Source: Phallusia fumigata (taxonomy: Eukaryota > Chordata > Ascidiacea > Phlebobranchia > Ascidiidae). From it: a DNA stretch of 37,488 nucleotides. The position numbers and the translations under genes were made by a program. The notes under the pieces were generated by a model. The model saw nothing but the letters and a program-made list of their open reading frames with translations, did not search any database and was not told the DNA's origin. Below, piece after piece: positions 31,501 through 37,488 of the stretch. The DNA lies in NCBI GenBank assembly GCA_008931825.1, contig QXVZ01028630.1, positions 1-37,488 of the forward strand. Direction: 5' to 3'. Position 1 is the first letter of the stretch; the number at the start of each line of letters is the position of its first letter.

Positions 31501-34500
31501 GATTTATTGCTGCAATTAGTCACCTTTTTATAACCTAGTCTTCTACACTGGGTGTATTACATACAGCTTTGTATTATAATATTTAAAATATTCGATACGT
31601 CAAAGTAAATTTTCTAACGCGTGACTCAAATTATTTTCTTTTTCTTAGAAACGCTTGCCTTTCGGGAATCACCTTGTGTTAATGCGGAAAGCTGTACAAA
31701 CAATGCTGCAGTTGGGCGGAGATGTAACTGCCATGGTGGCTTCACTGGAGAATTTTGTGACACAGGTTGGCACACGGAATCTTTTGTTGGTTGATATCGA
31801 TTTAAAATTGCCCACAGGGTCTGGGCAGTTTTACCTTGAGATTTTGGTTTTCATTGTTTTCATTCTTTGTGTCCCATACCGATATGCCTCTAGGGTTTGA
31901 CTGAAACGCCAATTCTGCATTATATTAGTTGTATTTCGGTACAAAACGCAGTAAATTATATTAGTTATATGTCCTTACAAAACGCAGTAAATTGCATTAG
32001 TTGTATTTCCTTACAAAAAGTAGTAAATTATATTAATTGTATTTGCTTACAATACGCAGTTGCATTTTTTGACAAACTAGTAACTTATGGTATGACTCAG
32101 CAATAAAAAATGAGATTGCCTTCTGAAAAAGTCGTTTATTCAATTAAATATATTGATTTTCTAATTCCAAATTAGCTTAAGCAGGCCGGTTATAGTCAAT
32201 CAAAGGGCCGTACAATGCCCAGCATCTCCTCGGACATATTCATTTATTACTTCAGCACTTGTACACTGTTACCCAAATCCGTGCAACGACGGAGTTTGTA
32301 ACGAGCTTGAAAACGGATACAACTGCACTTGTCCGGAGGGCAGAGCTGGACAAAGCTGCGAAATATGTAAGTACAATAACTTGCTGTATTATTTGCTGGT
32401 AATTTAAATGCACGCTTAGGCAGTTCGGTTAATCAGGATTTTCACCTGATTCGGATAAAACTAGAGGAACAAATGATTTGTAATGTTTTCTTAACAAAAC
32501 GCTATGGTTAATCCGGATAAAGTTAAACTCGGTTAATTCGGATTCGGTTAATCCGGATCCGGATCTTCGCCTAATCCGGAGAAATGTGTGATTTTTCTGA
32601 TCAACCACTATCTGGATAACATCTGGCTTGAAACAAACGGCGCCGAAAAAACAGGATCTTTGCCTATTCCAGATTAATTTTTGTGGTTCCAATCGAGTCT
32701 TAATAAACAAAGTTTACCGTACTTTGTTTCAGCTAGCACAACTATTGTTTCATCGTTTTGCTAGTGATTTGAATACGCCCTTATATTTTGTTTCTGCTCA
32801 ACACAAACATTGTAATAGTTTCGCTAATTTTGTTCGTCTTCCATCGGTTTTGTTGCAGCAGCGCAGGTGTCTGGTACCAACGTCGTGGGTTCGAACCCCG
32901 ACTCTGCCCCCTACACAAAAATCATGAATGTAGCATACGATCAATGCCATGCCGGAATTGCCTATGATGTCAGTGCAGTTGTGGTTGGTGAAAGTAGATA
33001 CCGCGACACCTTTAATGCAACAGTCTTAGGAATTTTTCCTTGGGGTTTTCGTGCGTTGGTCCGCCGAACGGACCGCTCCTATTCCGGATGGGGCCAAAGA
33101 GGAGCAGAGCTTCGATGGACAGCGTTTTTCGGTAAACTCGTATTCACATGTACTGGCAATGAAATTTGATCAGGTTTAGAAAAGAAAGTGTTGGTGGTAT
33201 CAACCATGTCAACAATTTTTGTGCGTTTTATGCTGTTGCAATCGCTTCATTGCAGTTTGGGTCGAAGCATTGTTTTGGTTAAAAAGTTGGTGACATTAAT
33301 TTGGGCCAATCTTGTGGGTTCCACTGGGTGAAATTTTTCGGTGCCTCGTGTCCTCATGTAAATGCAAGCAACATGCGTGTTTAATTTGAGCCATTCTATC
33401 GGCATCTACTGGACTGCAGCAATGCCGCTTAAGTCTCTTGCTCACATAGAGTTCAGGCAAGATTAGAACCCATAACCTTGCAATGACAAGGCGTCCCTTC
33501 TAACGCAAGTAATATACGCCCACCTAACCTGTGAAACCACAGTTTAAGTTTCAAAAGGCCTATATATATTTTTGCAGTCGGCGAAATATAGTTTTTTTTT
33601 GTGTTACAATTTTTGGGGTTTTCCCTAAGTACAACAGTCCTGGTTCTGCGTTTGTTACTCCAGTATTTATTGTTGCATCTGCAATCTGACAAACTATTAT
33701 TCTGTTAGAATTTTACGGGAATGGACATGCGTATAATAGTCTTAATATTTAGTGGATTATCATACATTTATCTTTATTCCCTTTTGTTCCAATGTCCACG
33801 TTTTTTGCTCAAACTTGGCCTTAATGTTAACAGAAGTGGACAAAGCGAATCAAATTCCGTGTTTGAACGGTGGCGAATGCACCAACAGCGTTGATGGTCG
33901 AGTTTGTAATTGCCCAGCGGAATATGGAGGTGCTTCCTGTGAAACACGTAAGCCAAGTGAAGCTATTTAACCAACATACCCAGTCATAGGAAGCAATCGA
34001 ATTCTGGAAACTTCAGCACAGGACTTTCCACTCGTACAATGAAGCATATGCATTGCAAATTTACTGCAAGCATATCCTGTATCGCAAATTCTTCAGCAAC
34101 TGCAAAATCCCTATACCTGCTGGTAGCCTTAGCCATAGGCGTCGTATTTGTTCGAAGCGGCGTGACACTTGATCAAATTACTCAAAGTACGCCTGTTGGT
34201 TCTTAGCTTCATTATACCCTACTATCTGATTTTGCTAATATTATCGGTGCATATATAGCAGAAGAGACGCGAAAAACGGGACTTCCTCCTGCGTTGTTTA
34301 AGGAACGAAAAGAAATTTGCGCCGCTTGCCTTACACATGTTTGGTACGAACAAGTCGGAAAATCCTAAGCAACGTGTGTTTTTCATGCAAGAATATCGTA
34401 ACGAATCCGGACATTTCTAGGGTGGCAACATAGACTTTGTACTAGCTGTCACCTTAGAAATTTGGAATGCCCGGGAACTGACGCCTATGATATAGGCTGT

Positions 34501-36783
34501 TTGTTATTCACAATATTCTTCCATATTGCATATTAGTTCCTTTGGAATTGTGGAGTGGACTTCATAAAATCTTGATTCATATTTTGCCAGATTTTGTCTA
34601 TTGCTATTCTGATCCGTGCAGCAGAGGAAGTTGTATTGAGTTGCCGAATGGTTACAAGTGTTCCTGCCCGAAGGGTTGGGATGGGCGCGACTGCTCCATT
34701 AGTAAGTAGAATGATTTTTAGTGAGTACAAAAGCACTTCGCCAAAAAATGATATACGTAACTAAAATTGAAAATTACAGTTGACTTACTTTTAATTGAAA
34801 CATAACTGCCAGAGCAGATTATGACAGAGCGATTGTGAAAACGTTTGCAAAAAAATTGTATTTACTACATACAAGCTCTCTGGCAGTTATTACAGGAAGT
34901 GGATCGCTTTAGCCAACTGGTTTTAAAAGCCGAACATGCAGTCAAATATCCCAATTGCATAGCGAAGTTTGACTTTGCAACAACTATCCCAGAAAGACTT
35001 GCTAGGCTTTTAGGTGAAATAGTTAAGCACTTCGCCAAAAAATGATGTACGTAACTACAATTGAAAATTACAGTTGACTTACAACTTAATACACCGACAT
35101 GAAGAGTATCTTAATTGAAACGACTGCCAGAGCTAAGTTGACAAAAGCGATTGTGAAAACGTTTGCAAAAAAATTGTATTTACTACATACAAGCTCTCTG
35201 GCAGTTATTACAGGAAAATCAGGCTGAATTGCTTTAGCCAACTGCTTTTATAAACCTATCACGCAGTCAAATATCCCAATTGCATAGCGAAGTTTGACTT
35301 TGCAACAACTATCCCAGAAAAGACTTGCTAGGCTTTTAGGTGTCCTGGGCCATTCTGACTAACACGAAGCACTATTCCAGTGTTTCCTAACTTTTTCCTA
35401 CGCGGCCCAGACAACTTTTTAAAAAATCCCGTGGTCCACTATCTCATCAGCATGACAAGCTCCCTTCATTTTAAGTTTGTAACACAAACGCACATTGTTT
35501 TAAACTGAAGTATGGTAGTTATTTCAGTGTGCACCACTTTAATTGGAAACCTTCTGTTGAATACAATCAGCTAGTTTATCTTTTGATAACATTTGGGATT
35601 TCTGACTTTTTCACCTTGTTCCGTGCCCCACATGCAAACTGCTCAATGGCGCACACTACTGTCCATTTTTTGAGTTAATACGCTCTCTGTTTATTTACAA
35701 TTACTTTTCAAATGTCGGCACGAAATTCAAAATTAATTACTATCACAACTGCTGTACAAGACCGTTCGCAAAAAAAGTTTCTTATTTATATGCTACCTGC
35801 ACCATACAAAGTCTATGAATCGCATCATTTTGACTTTAAAGGAGGATCCTGGGTCGGCGATTCTGTAAGTGTTGGTTCTTGGAGGAGAACTTCGCCACCT
35901 TGGACCAAGAAAGTGGTAGTTACCTACGGTCAGTGCTACACAGGGATAGCAAGTGAAGTTATAGCCACTGCGGCTGGAGAAGAAAGATGGCCTGACACTT
36001 TCAATGTAACTATCACTAACACTACTGCTTGGGGATTTAAAGCCAGCGTGCGCAGAACCGACCGCGTTGGTGGTTGGAATCAACGGGGAGTTCAGATGCA
36101 ATGGAAATCGTTTTTCGGTGAGGTGTAGTGTTTGTAAAAGCTGAGTGTTGAAATTTCCATCGCTCACCACTTTGTTAGAGAAAATTTTGTGATTTCGAAA
36201 TCTGTACAAACTTTTTTGCGCTTGCCAGCATAGGCGTCGATTTTTTAGCATATTTTTTTATTTGGGGTGGCGAAATTATTAATCCAAGTTGTCTGACATG
36301 TGATCAATACACACAACGTACGCCTGTTGGTTTATATAGCGTTTATACTCTCTGTTATCGCTAATATTGTTGGCGCAAGTTCAAAGCAAATATATAATAC
36401 TGAATCCTTGAAATTTCTGGGGTGGTAGCCATTATAAAAAGTCTATGCTGCCGCCCCATAAACATCCTGGATTCGGTGTTATATATTAGCCACCACCCCA
36501 GGAAACGACGCATATACTTGCCAGATAATAATAATGTTAGGAACACAGATAAGGACTTGAAGAGCAGCTTAATTAAAATCACCGATGATGACAACAGCTA
36601 TTGTCAAAACGTTTGCAATACAGGTTCTGGCAGTTATGCATTTAGTTAAAATAATTAATGTATTTGCAGAGTCAGAGGATTATCTGACAAACCCTTGTTT
36701 AAATGGTGGAACCTGCACAAATACCCCTGATGGACAAATTTGTCAATGTACTCCACAATATGGGGGAGAGTTCTGCCAGACAG
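22499..36783 (+). CDS. Gene C (5' part): secreted lectin-like/EGF mosaic protein
   Basis: Model join(22499-22562, 24016-24285, 24603-24716, 26471-26581, 27062-27319, 27945-28058, 28545-28658, 30139-30414, 30795-30911, 32256-32366, 32859-33131, 33834-33947, 34591-34701, 35842-36117, 36670-36783), about 812 codons to the last exon seen. It omits the probable allelic repeats 23113-23382/23702-23815 and 31180-31357/31649-31765. All exons are phase 1-1. Order: signal peptide, then lectin-EGF-EGF four times, then lectin-EGF. The final EGF and stop should lie past the window end. Lectins of modules 1, 3, 4 and 5 are all of the YPDTFN/RTD/GWGQRG type with a conserved N-glycosylation sequon; module 2 differs. 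The first EGF of each module lacks Cys1 and the second is complete, as in genes A and B. It probably forms a secreted multivalent binder; the ligand is unknown. Confidence 0.78.
23113..23382 (+). CDS. Gene C lectin-like exon, module 1, copy a
   Basis: 270 nt, acceptor GTTTCAG, donor GTATG. Motifs: VVYDRCFSGTAKR, YPDTFNATILNIYEWGF, HRTD, WGQRG, SWKAFFG. One Cys; N-A-T sequon. The copy-b protein differs by only a few residues (for example N/T before VRGEQ). Confidence 0.75.
23702..23815 (+). CDS. Gene C EGF-like exon, 5 Cys, module 1, copy a
   Basis: 114 nt, acceptor GTCAACAG, donor GTAAG. Read in phase 1 it gives NPC-MHRAS-C-TNEANGRV-C-N-C-FEQYTGEL-C. No intact open frame starting with Met covers it, so simple ORF finding misses it. 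Confidence 0.75.
24016..24285 (+). CDS. Gene C lectin-like exon, module 1, copy b
   Basis: 270 nt, acceptor GTTTTAG, donor GTATG. Same motifs as copy a (YDRC, YPDTFNAT, EWGF, HRTD, WGQRG, WKAFFG). Either copy keeps the frame when spliced to exon 1. Confidence 0.76.
24603..24716 (+). CDS. Gene C EGF-like exon, 5 Cys, module 1, copy b
   Basis: 114 nt, same acceptor and donor as copy a. Protein sequence is almost the same (Q-K-N-P-C lead-in). Cys1 is missing. Confidence 0.75.
25075..25362. mobile_element. hAT-type non-autonomous element 1
   Basis: 288 bp. The left end CAGTGCTTTGCAAACTTTTC and right end GGTTGCGAAGCACTG are terminal inverted repeats. The 8-bp flanks GACTAAAC at 25067-25074 and 25363-25370 are identical, the hAT target-site duplication. 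It contains no transposase. It lies in gene C between EGF1 and EGF2. Confidence 0.85.
25425..25644. mobile_element. hAT-type non-autonomous element 2
   Basis: 220 bp. The ends TAGTGGTGTCTAAAC and CTTTGGGCACCCCTG are imperfect inverted repeats. Flanks TGCTAATT and TGCTAAGG match at 6 of 8 positions, consistent with an older insertion. It lies 62 bp from element 1. Confidence 0.65.
25645..26470. other. Rest of the long module 1 intron
   Basis: Nothing recognised; AT-rich, with no conserved exon motif. Confidence 0.5.
26471..26581 (+). CDS. Gene C EGF-like exon, 6 Cys, module 1
   Basis: 111 nt, acceptor CCTTTACAG, donor GTAAC. Pattern YC-YPNP-C-NGGT-C-x8-C-S-C-ASGRAGKN-C, the short-loop class also seen at 11112. 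Confidence 0.82.
26760..26901. mobile_element. Foldback element
   Basis: The perfect 19-bp inverted repeat ATACATTGTAATGCAAACG (26760-26780) is mirrored by CGTTTGCATTACAATGTAT (26882-26901). The core GATGACAACAGGGATTGCCG resembles the other small foldbacks here. It is followed by CTCTCTGGCTG, a decayed CTGCCAGAG end. Confidence 0.65.
27062..27319 (+). CDS. Gene C lectin-like exon, module 2
   Basis: 258 nt, acceptor CATTTAG, donor GTAAG. Motifs: VLYSTCKGEDA, YRWGFLAKVWR, SWKAVFG. One Cys. No YPDTFN or WGQRG; closest to gene B module 1. Confidence 0.74.
27320..27944. other. Intron without recognised content
   Basis: AT-rich, with short A- and T-runs around 27680-27760. No mobile-element ends found. 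Confidence 0.5.
27945..28058 (+). CDS. Gene C EGF-like exon, 5 Cys, module 2
   Basis: 114 nt from acceptor GTAACAG; a second in-frame acceptor ATTCAG at 27950 would drop two residues. Pattern NPC-QNSGS-C-x8-C-D-C-PSLTTGTH-C; donor GTAAG. Confidence 0.78.
28132..28281. mobile_element. Palindromic element with hammerhead-like core in both arms
   Basis: The arms are about 48 bp each, CTGATGAGACCTTACAGGTC and its complement, around a centre of about 30 bp (GCTGGTGACAGGACATTGG...). The left arm folds as a complete ribozyme on the minus strand. The right arm on the plus strand has the core (28225-28248) but lacks the 5' half of stem I. Confidence 0.7.
28143..28194 (-). ncRNA. Type I hammerhead ribozyme candidate 2
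   Basis: Minus strand: stem I AGCUGCA/UGCAGCU (perfect 7 bp), CUGAUGA, stem II GACCU-UAC-AGGUC, GAAA, stem III with a 2-nt loop, and cleavage triplet UUC, where copy 1 has GUC. The triplet change makes a C-U mismatch in stem III. Two copies that differ in bases but keep the fold support a real structured RNA. Confidence 0.7.
28354..28455. repeat. Fragment of the GTACG repeat family
   Basis: AGTACGGTACGCATCAAAATCAT... GTACGCCATTCGCAACGAGG resembles one unit of the array at 10497-10975. Confidence 0.65.
28545..28658 (+). CDS. Gene C EGF-like exon, 6 Cys, module 2
   Basis: 114 nt, acceptor GTACTCAG, donor GTAAG. Pattern HC-VSSP-C-MNGGT-C-x8-C-E-C-PLPYTGDR-C. Confidence 0.83.
29331..29970. mobile_element. 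hAT-type non-autonomous element 3
   Basis: 640 bp. The left end CAGTGTTCGGCAAACTGTGG and right end AAGTTTGCAGACCACTG are imperfect inverted repeats, flanked by identical 8-bp duplications CCTTAGGG (29323-29330 and 29971-29978). The inside has an imperfect direct repeat (about 29460-29520 and 29639-29700) and two assembly Ns. No transposase ORF. Confidence 0.85.
30139..30414 (+). CDS. Gene C lectin-like exon, module 3
   Basis: 276 nt, acceptor TTTTACAG, donor GTAAA. Motifs: [42 protein letters not shown]. One Cys; N-Y-T sequon. Confidence 0.8.
30795..30911 (+). CDS. Gene C EGF-like exon, 5 Cys, module 3
   Basis: 117 nt, acceptor TTCTTAG, donor GTTGG (weak). Pattern PC-VNAES-C-x9-C-N-C-HGGFTGEF-C. 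It is identical in the second copy. Confidence 0.76.
31066..31178. repeat. About 36-bp tandem repeat
   Basis: TATATTAGTTGTATTTCGGTACAAAACGCAGTAAAT-type units occur three times here and about four times in the twin region 31920-32062. The assembly gap falls inside it. Confidence 0.75.
31180..31357 (+). pseudogene. Truncated second copy of lectin exon, module 3
   Basis: Lacks the acceptor and the first ~98 nt including the Y-x-x-C Cys; starts at the N with G-I-A-Q-T. From there it matches 30237-30414, including the GT donor. Probably an assembly fragment, not a biological pseudogene. Confidence 0.7.
31649..31765 (+). CDS. Gene C EGF-like exon, 5 Cys, module 3, second copy
   Basis: 117 nt, same protein as 30795-30911. 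If the duplication is an artefact, only one of the two exists per chromosome. Confidence 0.6.
32256..32366 (+). CDS. Gene C EGF-like exon, 6 Cys, module 3
   Basis: 111 nt, acceptor TTACTTCAG, donor GTAAG. Pattern HC-YPNP-C-NDGV-C-x8-C-T-C-PEGRAGQS-C (short-loop class). Confidence 0.83.
32425..32582. repeat. Cluster of GGTTAATCCGGAT repeats
   Basis: Repeated short words GGTTAAT[C/T]CGGAT and TCCGGA in several copies, both orientations, within the intron before lectin module 4. Confidence 0.6.
32859..33131 (+). CDS. Gene C lectin-like exon, module 4
   Basis: 273 nt, acceptor TGTTGCAG, donor GTAAA. Motifs: VAYDQCHAG, YRDTFNATVLGIFPWGF, RRTD, GWGQRG, RWTAFFG. One Cys; N-A-T sequon. Confidence 0.8.
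33240..33520 (-). repeat. SINE-like dispersed repeat
   Basis: Shares ATTTGAGCC... CAGCAATGCCGCTTAA with 17426-17473. On the minus strand GGTTATGGGTTCTAATC resembles a weakened tRNA B box, suggesting tRNA origin. Confidence 0.4.
33834..33947 (+). CDS. Gene C EGF-like exon, 5 Cys, module 4
   Basis: 114 nt, acceptor GTTAACAG, donor GTAAG. Pattern IPC-LNGGE-C-TNSVDGRV-C-N-C-PAEYGGAS-C; Cys1 missing. Confidence 0.82.
34134..34489. mobile_element. Non-autonomous element with CATAGGCGTC termini, copy 1
   Basis: 356 bp with a perfect 10-bp terminal inverted repeat CATAGGCGTC/GACGCCTATG. The internal words ACGCCTGTTGGTT and TTGCTAATATT are shared with copy 2 at 36229-36515. No coding sequence. Confidence 0.65.
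34591..34701 (+). CDS. Gene C EGF-like exon, 6 Cys, module 4
   Basis: 111 nt, acceptor TTTTGCCAG, donor GTAAG. Pattern YC-YSDP-C-SRGS-C-x8-C-S-C-PKGWDGRD-C (short-loop class). Confidence 0.83.
34729..35342. repeat. Tandem duplication of about 300 bp holding a CTGCCAGAG foldback
   Basis: About 34729-35024 and 35025-35342 are direct repeats, sharing for example GCACTTCGCCAAAAAATGAT and TTTGCAACAACTATCCCAGA. Each carries a foldback with CTGCCAGAG... CTCTGGCAG ends (34806-34886, 35124-35204). No N is at the junction, so this duplication is probably real. Confidence 0.75.
35371..35841. other. Intron with hAT-like end fragment
   Basis: CAGTGTTTCCTAACTTTTTCC and CGCGGCCC (about 35376-35411) resemble a hAT terminus, but no matching right end is seen. 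The remainder is featureless. Confidence 0.4.
35842..36117 (+). CDS. Gene C lectin-like exon, module 5
   Basis: About 276 nt; acceptor AAAG at 35841 is preferred, and GGAG at 35844 is also in phase. Motifs: VTYGQCYTG, WPDTFNVTITN, AWGFKASVRRTD, GGWNQRG, QWKSFFG. One Cys; N-V-T and N-T-T sequons. Donor GTGAG. The open frame extends upstream, but that part has no family match. Confidence 0.76.
36229..36515. mobile_element. Non-autonomous element with CATAGGCGTC termini, copy 2
   Basis: The left end CATAGGCGTC is perfect; the right end GACGCATAT is partly decayed. It shares internal words with 34134-34489. A CTGGGGTGG hairpin is present near 36417 and 36495. Confidence 0.55.
36670..36783 (+). 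CDS. Gene C EGF-like exon, 5 Cys, module 5
   Basis: 114 nt, acceptor TATTTGCAG, donor GTAAC. Pattern [29 protein letters not shown]; Cys1 missing. By the module rule the next exon, outside the window, should be a 6-Cys EGF. Confidence 0.84.
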
Positions 36784-36961
36784 GTAACTTGCATTCCTGA
36801 ATTTCTAAACAGAGAAGGTTTTGCCTGAAATCTTAACGTTTCTATGAGAACAGAGCAATACCAATTCATTTTTACATTTATTTTCGAAACTCTACAACAG
36901 GGTCGTCAACCTATGGTCCGCCAGCCTCTTAACAAATTGCTTACTTACATCGCTGTTAAAT

Positions 36962-37167
36962 CATAGTACGGCAGGCCTGCAAGAGGCGTTATACCGTATC
37001 ATAGTCGGCCTTCCAAGCATTTCCAGTCAGCAAGGCGTGGCTAGAAAAATCTAGCCTGCGGTGGGATTCGAACCCACGCCAGAAGCCTATCCTAGCGGAC
37101 TGGAAATACTTGGAAGGCCGACTATGATACGATATAAGGCCTCTTGCAGGCCTGGCGTACTATGATT
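36962..37167. mobile_element. Foldback element with tRNA-like centre
   Basis: The arms CATAGTACGGCAGGCCTGCAAG... TTCCAGTC (36963-37029) and the mirrored copy (37098-37165) flank a centre that, on the minus strand, reads GTGGG-TTCGAAT-CCCAC, a perfect T-arm with pol III B box, followed by CGCAGGC. Upstream GCCTGCA could pair with this as an acceptor stem. It is too long and irregular for a functional tRNA gene. Confidence 0.65.
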
Positions 37168-37488
37168 CATATTGAGTATGCCGTTATCGTTGGCCTGCAT
37201 GAAAGCTTCGGGGTGGATCCCAGTACCAAATGTGCGCACATAATTCACATATATTACTGTTGATCTGTCAATACGCACTTTGTGTTTTCTTTATGAATGT
37301 TACTCCTTTTTAGGATTAATCTACATCTAAAAAGGAAGATAATGTTATCAAAATGCCTTATATTCGAAAATTTTACATCATAAGCAAAAATGGGCACGGG
37401 ATTTTAAGTGGAAAATTAGTACAGCTCGCTGAGACCTGGCTTATCCTGGTCATGGCTTGCGGCTTGGGAATGGTTGCCCAACCCTGCT

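Larger units (their letters stand above)
30237..32032. repeat. Direct duplication in module 3 (N at junction)
   Basis: 30237-31178 and 31180-32032 are nearly identical apart from a deletion of about 90 bp in the second copy. The N at 31179 cuts the second lectin exon so that its first third is missing. It is most easily read as an allelic fragment appended by the assembler. Confidence 0.85.

Noticed and set aside
22998-32032. True exon duplication giving gene C seven lectin modules
   Set aside because: An N falls exactly at each junction, one copy is cut mid-exon, and removing the repeats restores the five-module plan; allelic artefact preferred.
35712-35841. Upstream extension of the gene C module 5 open frame
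   Set aside because: No similarity to other lectin starts, and good acceptors lie at 35841 and 35844; most likely intron that happens to be open.
35793-36251. 152-codon open frame on the minus strand
   Set aside because: Antisense of the gene C module 5 lectin exon; its composition follows the coding strand.
37040-37110. Functional tRNA gene
   Set aside because: The T-arm is perfect, but no good D-arm or anticodon arm is found and the length is wrong; it lies inside a foldback repeat.

Overview
This is animal genomic DNA. It is AT-rich, introns run from about 80 bp to 1.8 kb, and GT-AG splicing is clean. No bacterial signatures are visible. The compact tandem gene layout, the EGF-type exon shuffling and the many short inverted-repeat transposons suit a marine invertebrate. 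A tunicate such as Ciona is my best guess, but the species is not provable from this window. Single N characters sit at 21287, 23900, 29377, 29619 and 31179, so this is a draft assembly. All recognisable genes are on the + strand and belong to one family. Each gene has a signal-peptide exon followed by a repeating module of one lectin-like exon (about 83-92 codons, ends W-K-A-x-F-G, best guess H-type-lectin-like fold) and two EGF exons (37-39 codons). Every internal exon is symmetrical phase 1-1, so modules can be gained or lost without a frameshift. The first EGF after each lectin-like domain always lacks Cys1 (5 Cys) and the second has the full 6 Cys. Every lectin-like domain keeps one conserved Cys (Y-x-x-C), plus one extra in a single exon. 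This parity suggests a disulphide joining each lectin-like domain to its neighbour EGF. Layout: gene A (about 126-6586) is the 3' part of a gene, with one EGF, three full modules and a short C-terminal tail exon. Gene B (6952-16493) is complete: signal peptide, five modules and tail, 853 aa predicted, with no membrane anchor. From 16494 to about 20950 no gene is seen except a dead first exon at 17053-17116 (ATG changed to ACG, splice donor lost). Gene C starts at 22499, with a near-identical upstream copy of its promoter and first exon at 20952. It runs through five modules and leaves the window after EGF 9; the tenth EGF and tail should lie just beyond 37488. Three segments of gene C (19745-22833, 22998-24800, 30237-32032) are present twice with an N exactly at each junction. 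They look like both alleles placed in series, and without them gene C has the same (lectin-EGF-EGF)x5 plan as gene B. The introns hold three hAT-type non-autonomous elements with 8-bp target duplications (two exact, one 6/8), several foldback elements, a GTACG-rich satellite, tRNA-like SINE or foldback sequences, and two sequences that fold as type I hammerhead ribozymes on the minus strand. The genes probably encode secreted, glycosylated, multivalent sugar-binding proteins, perhaps for innate recognition, self/non-self or egg-sperm roles. That function is inference; I do not recognise a named gene.
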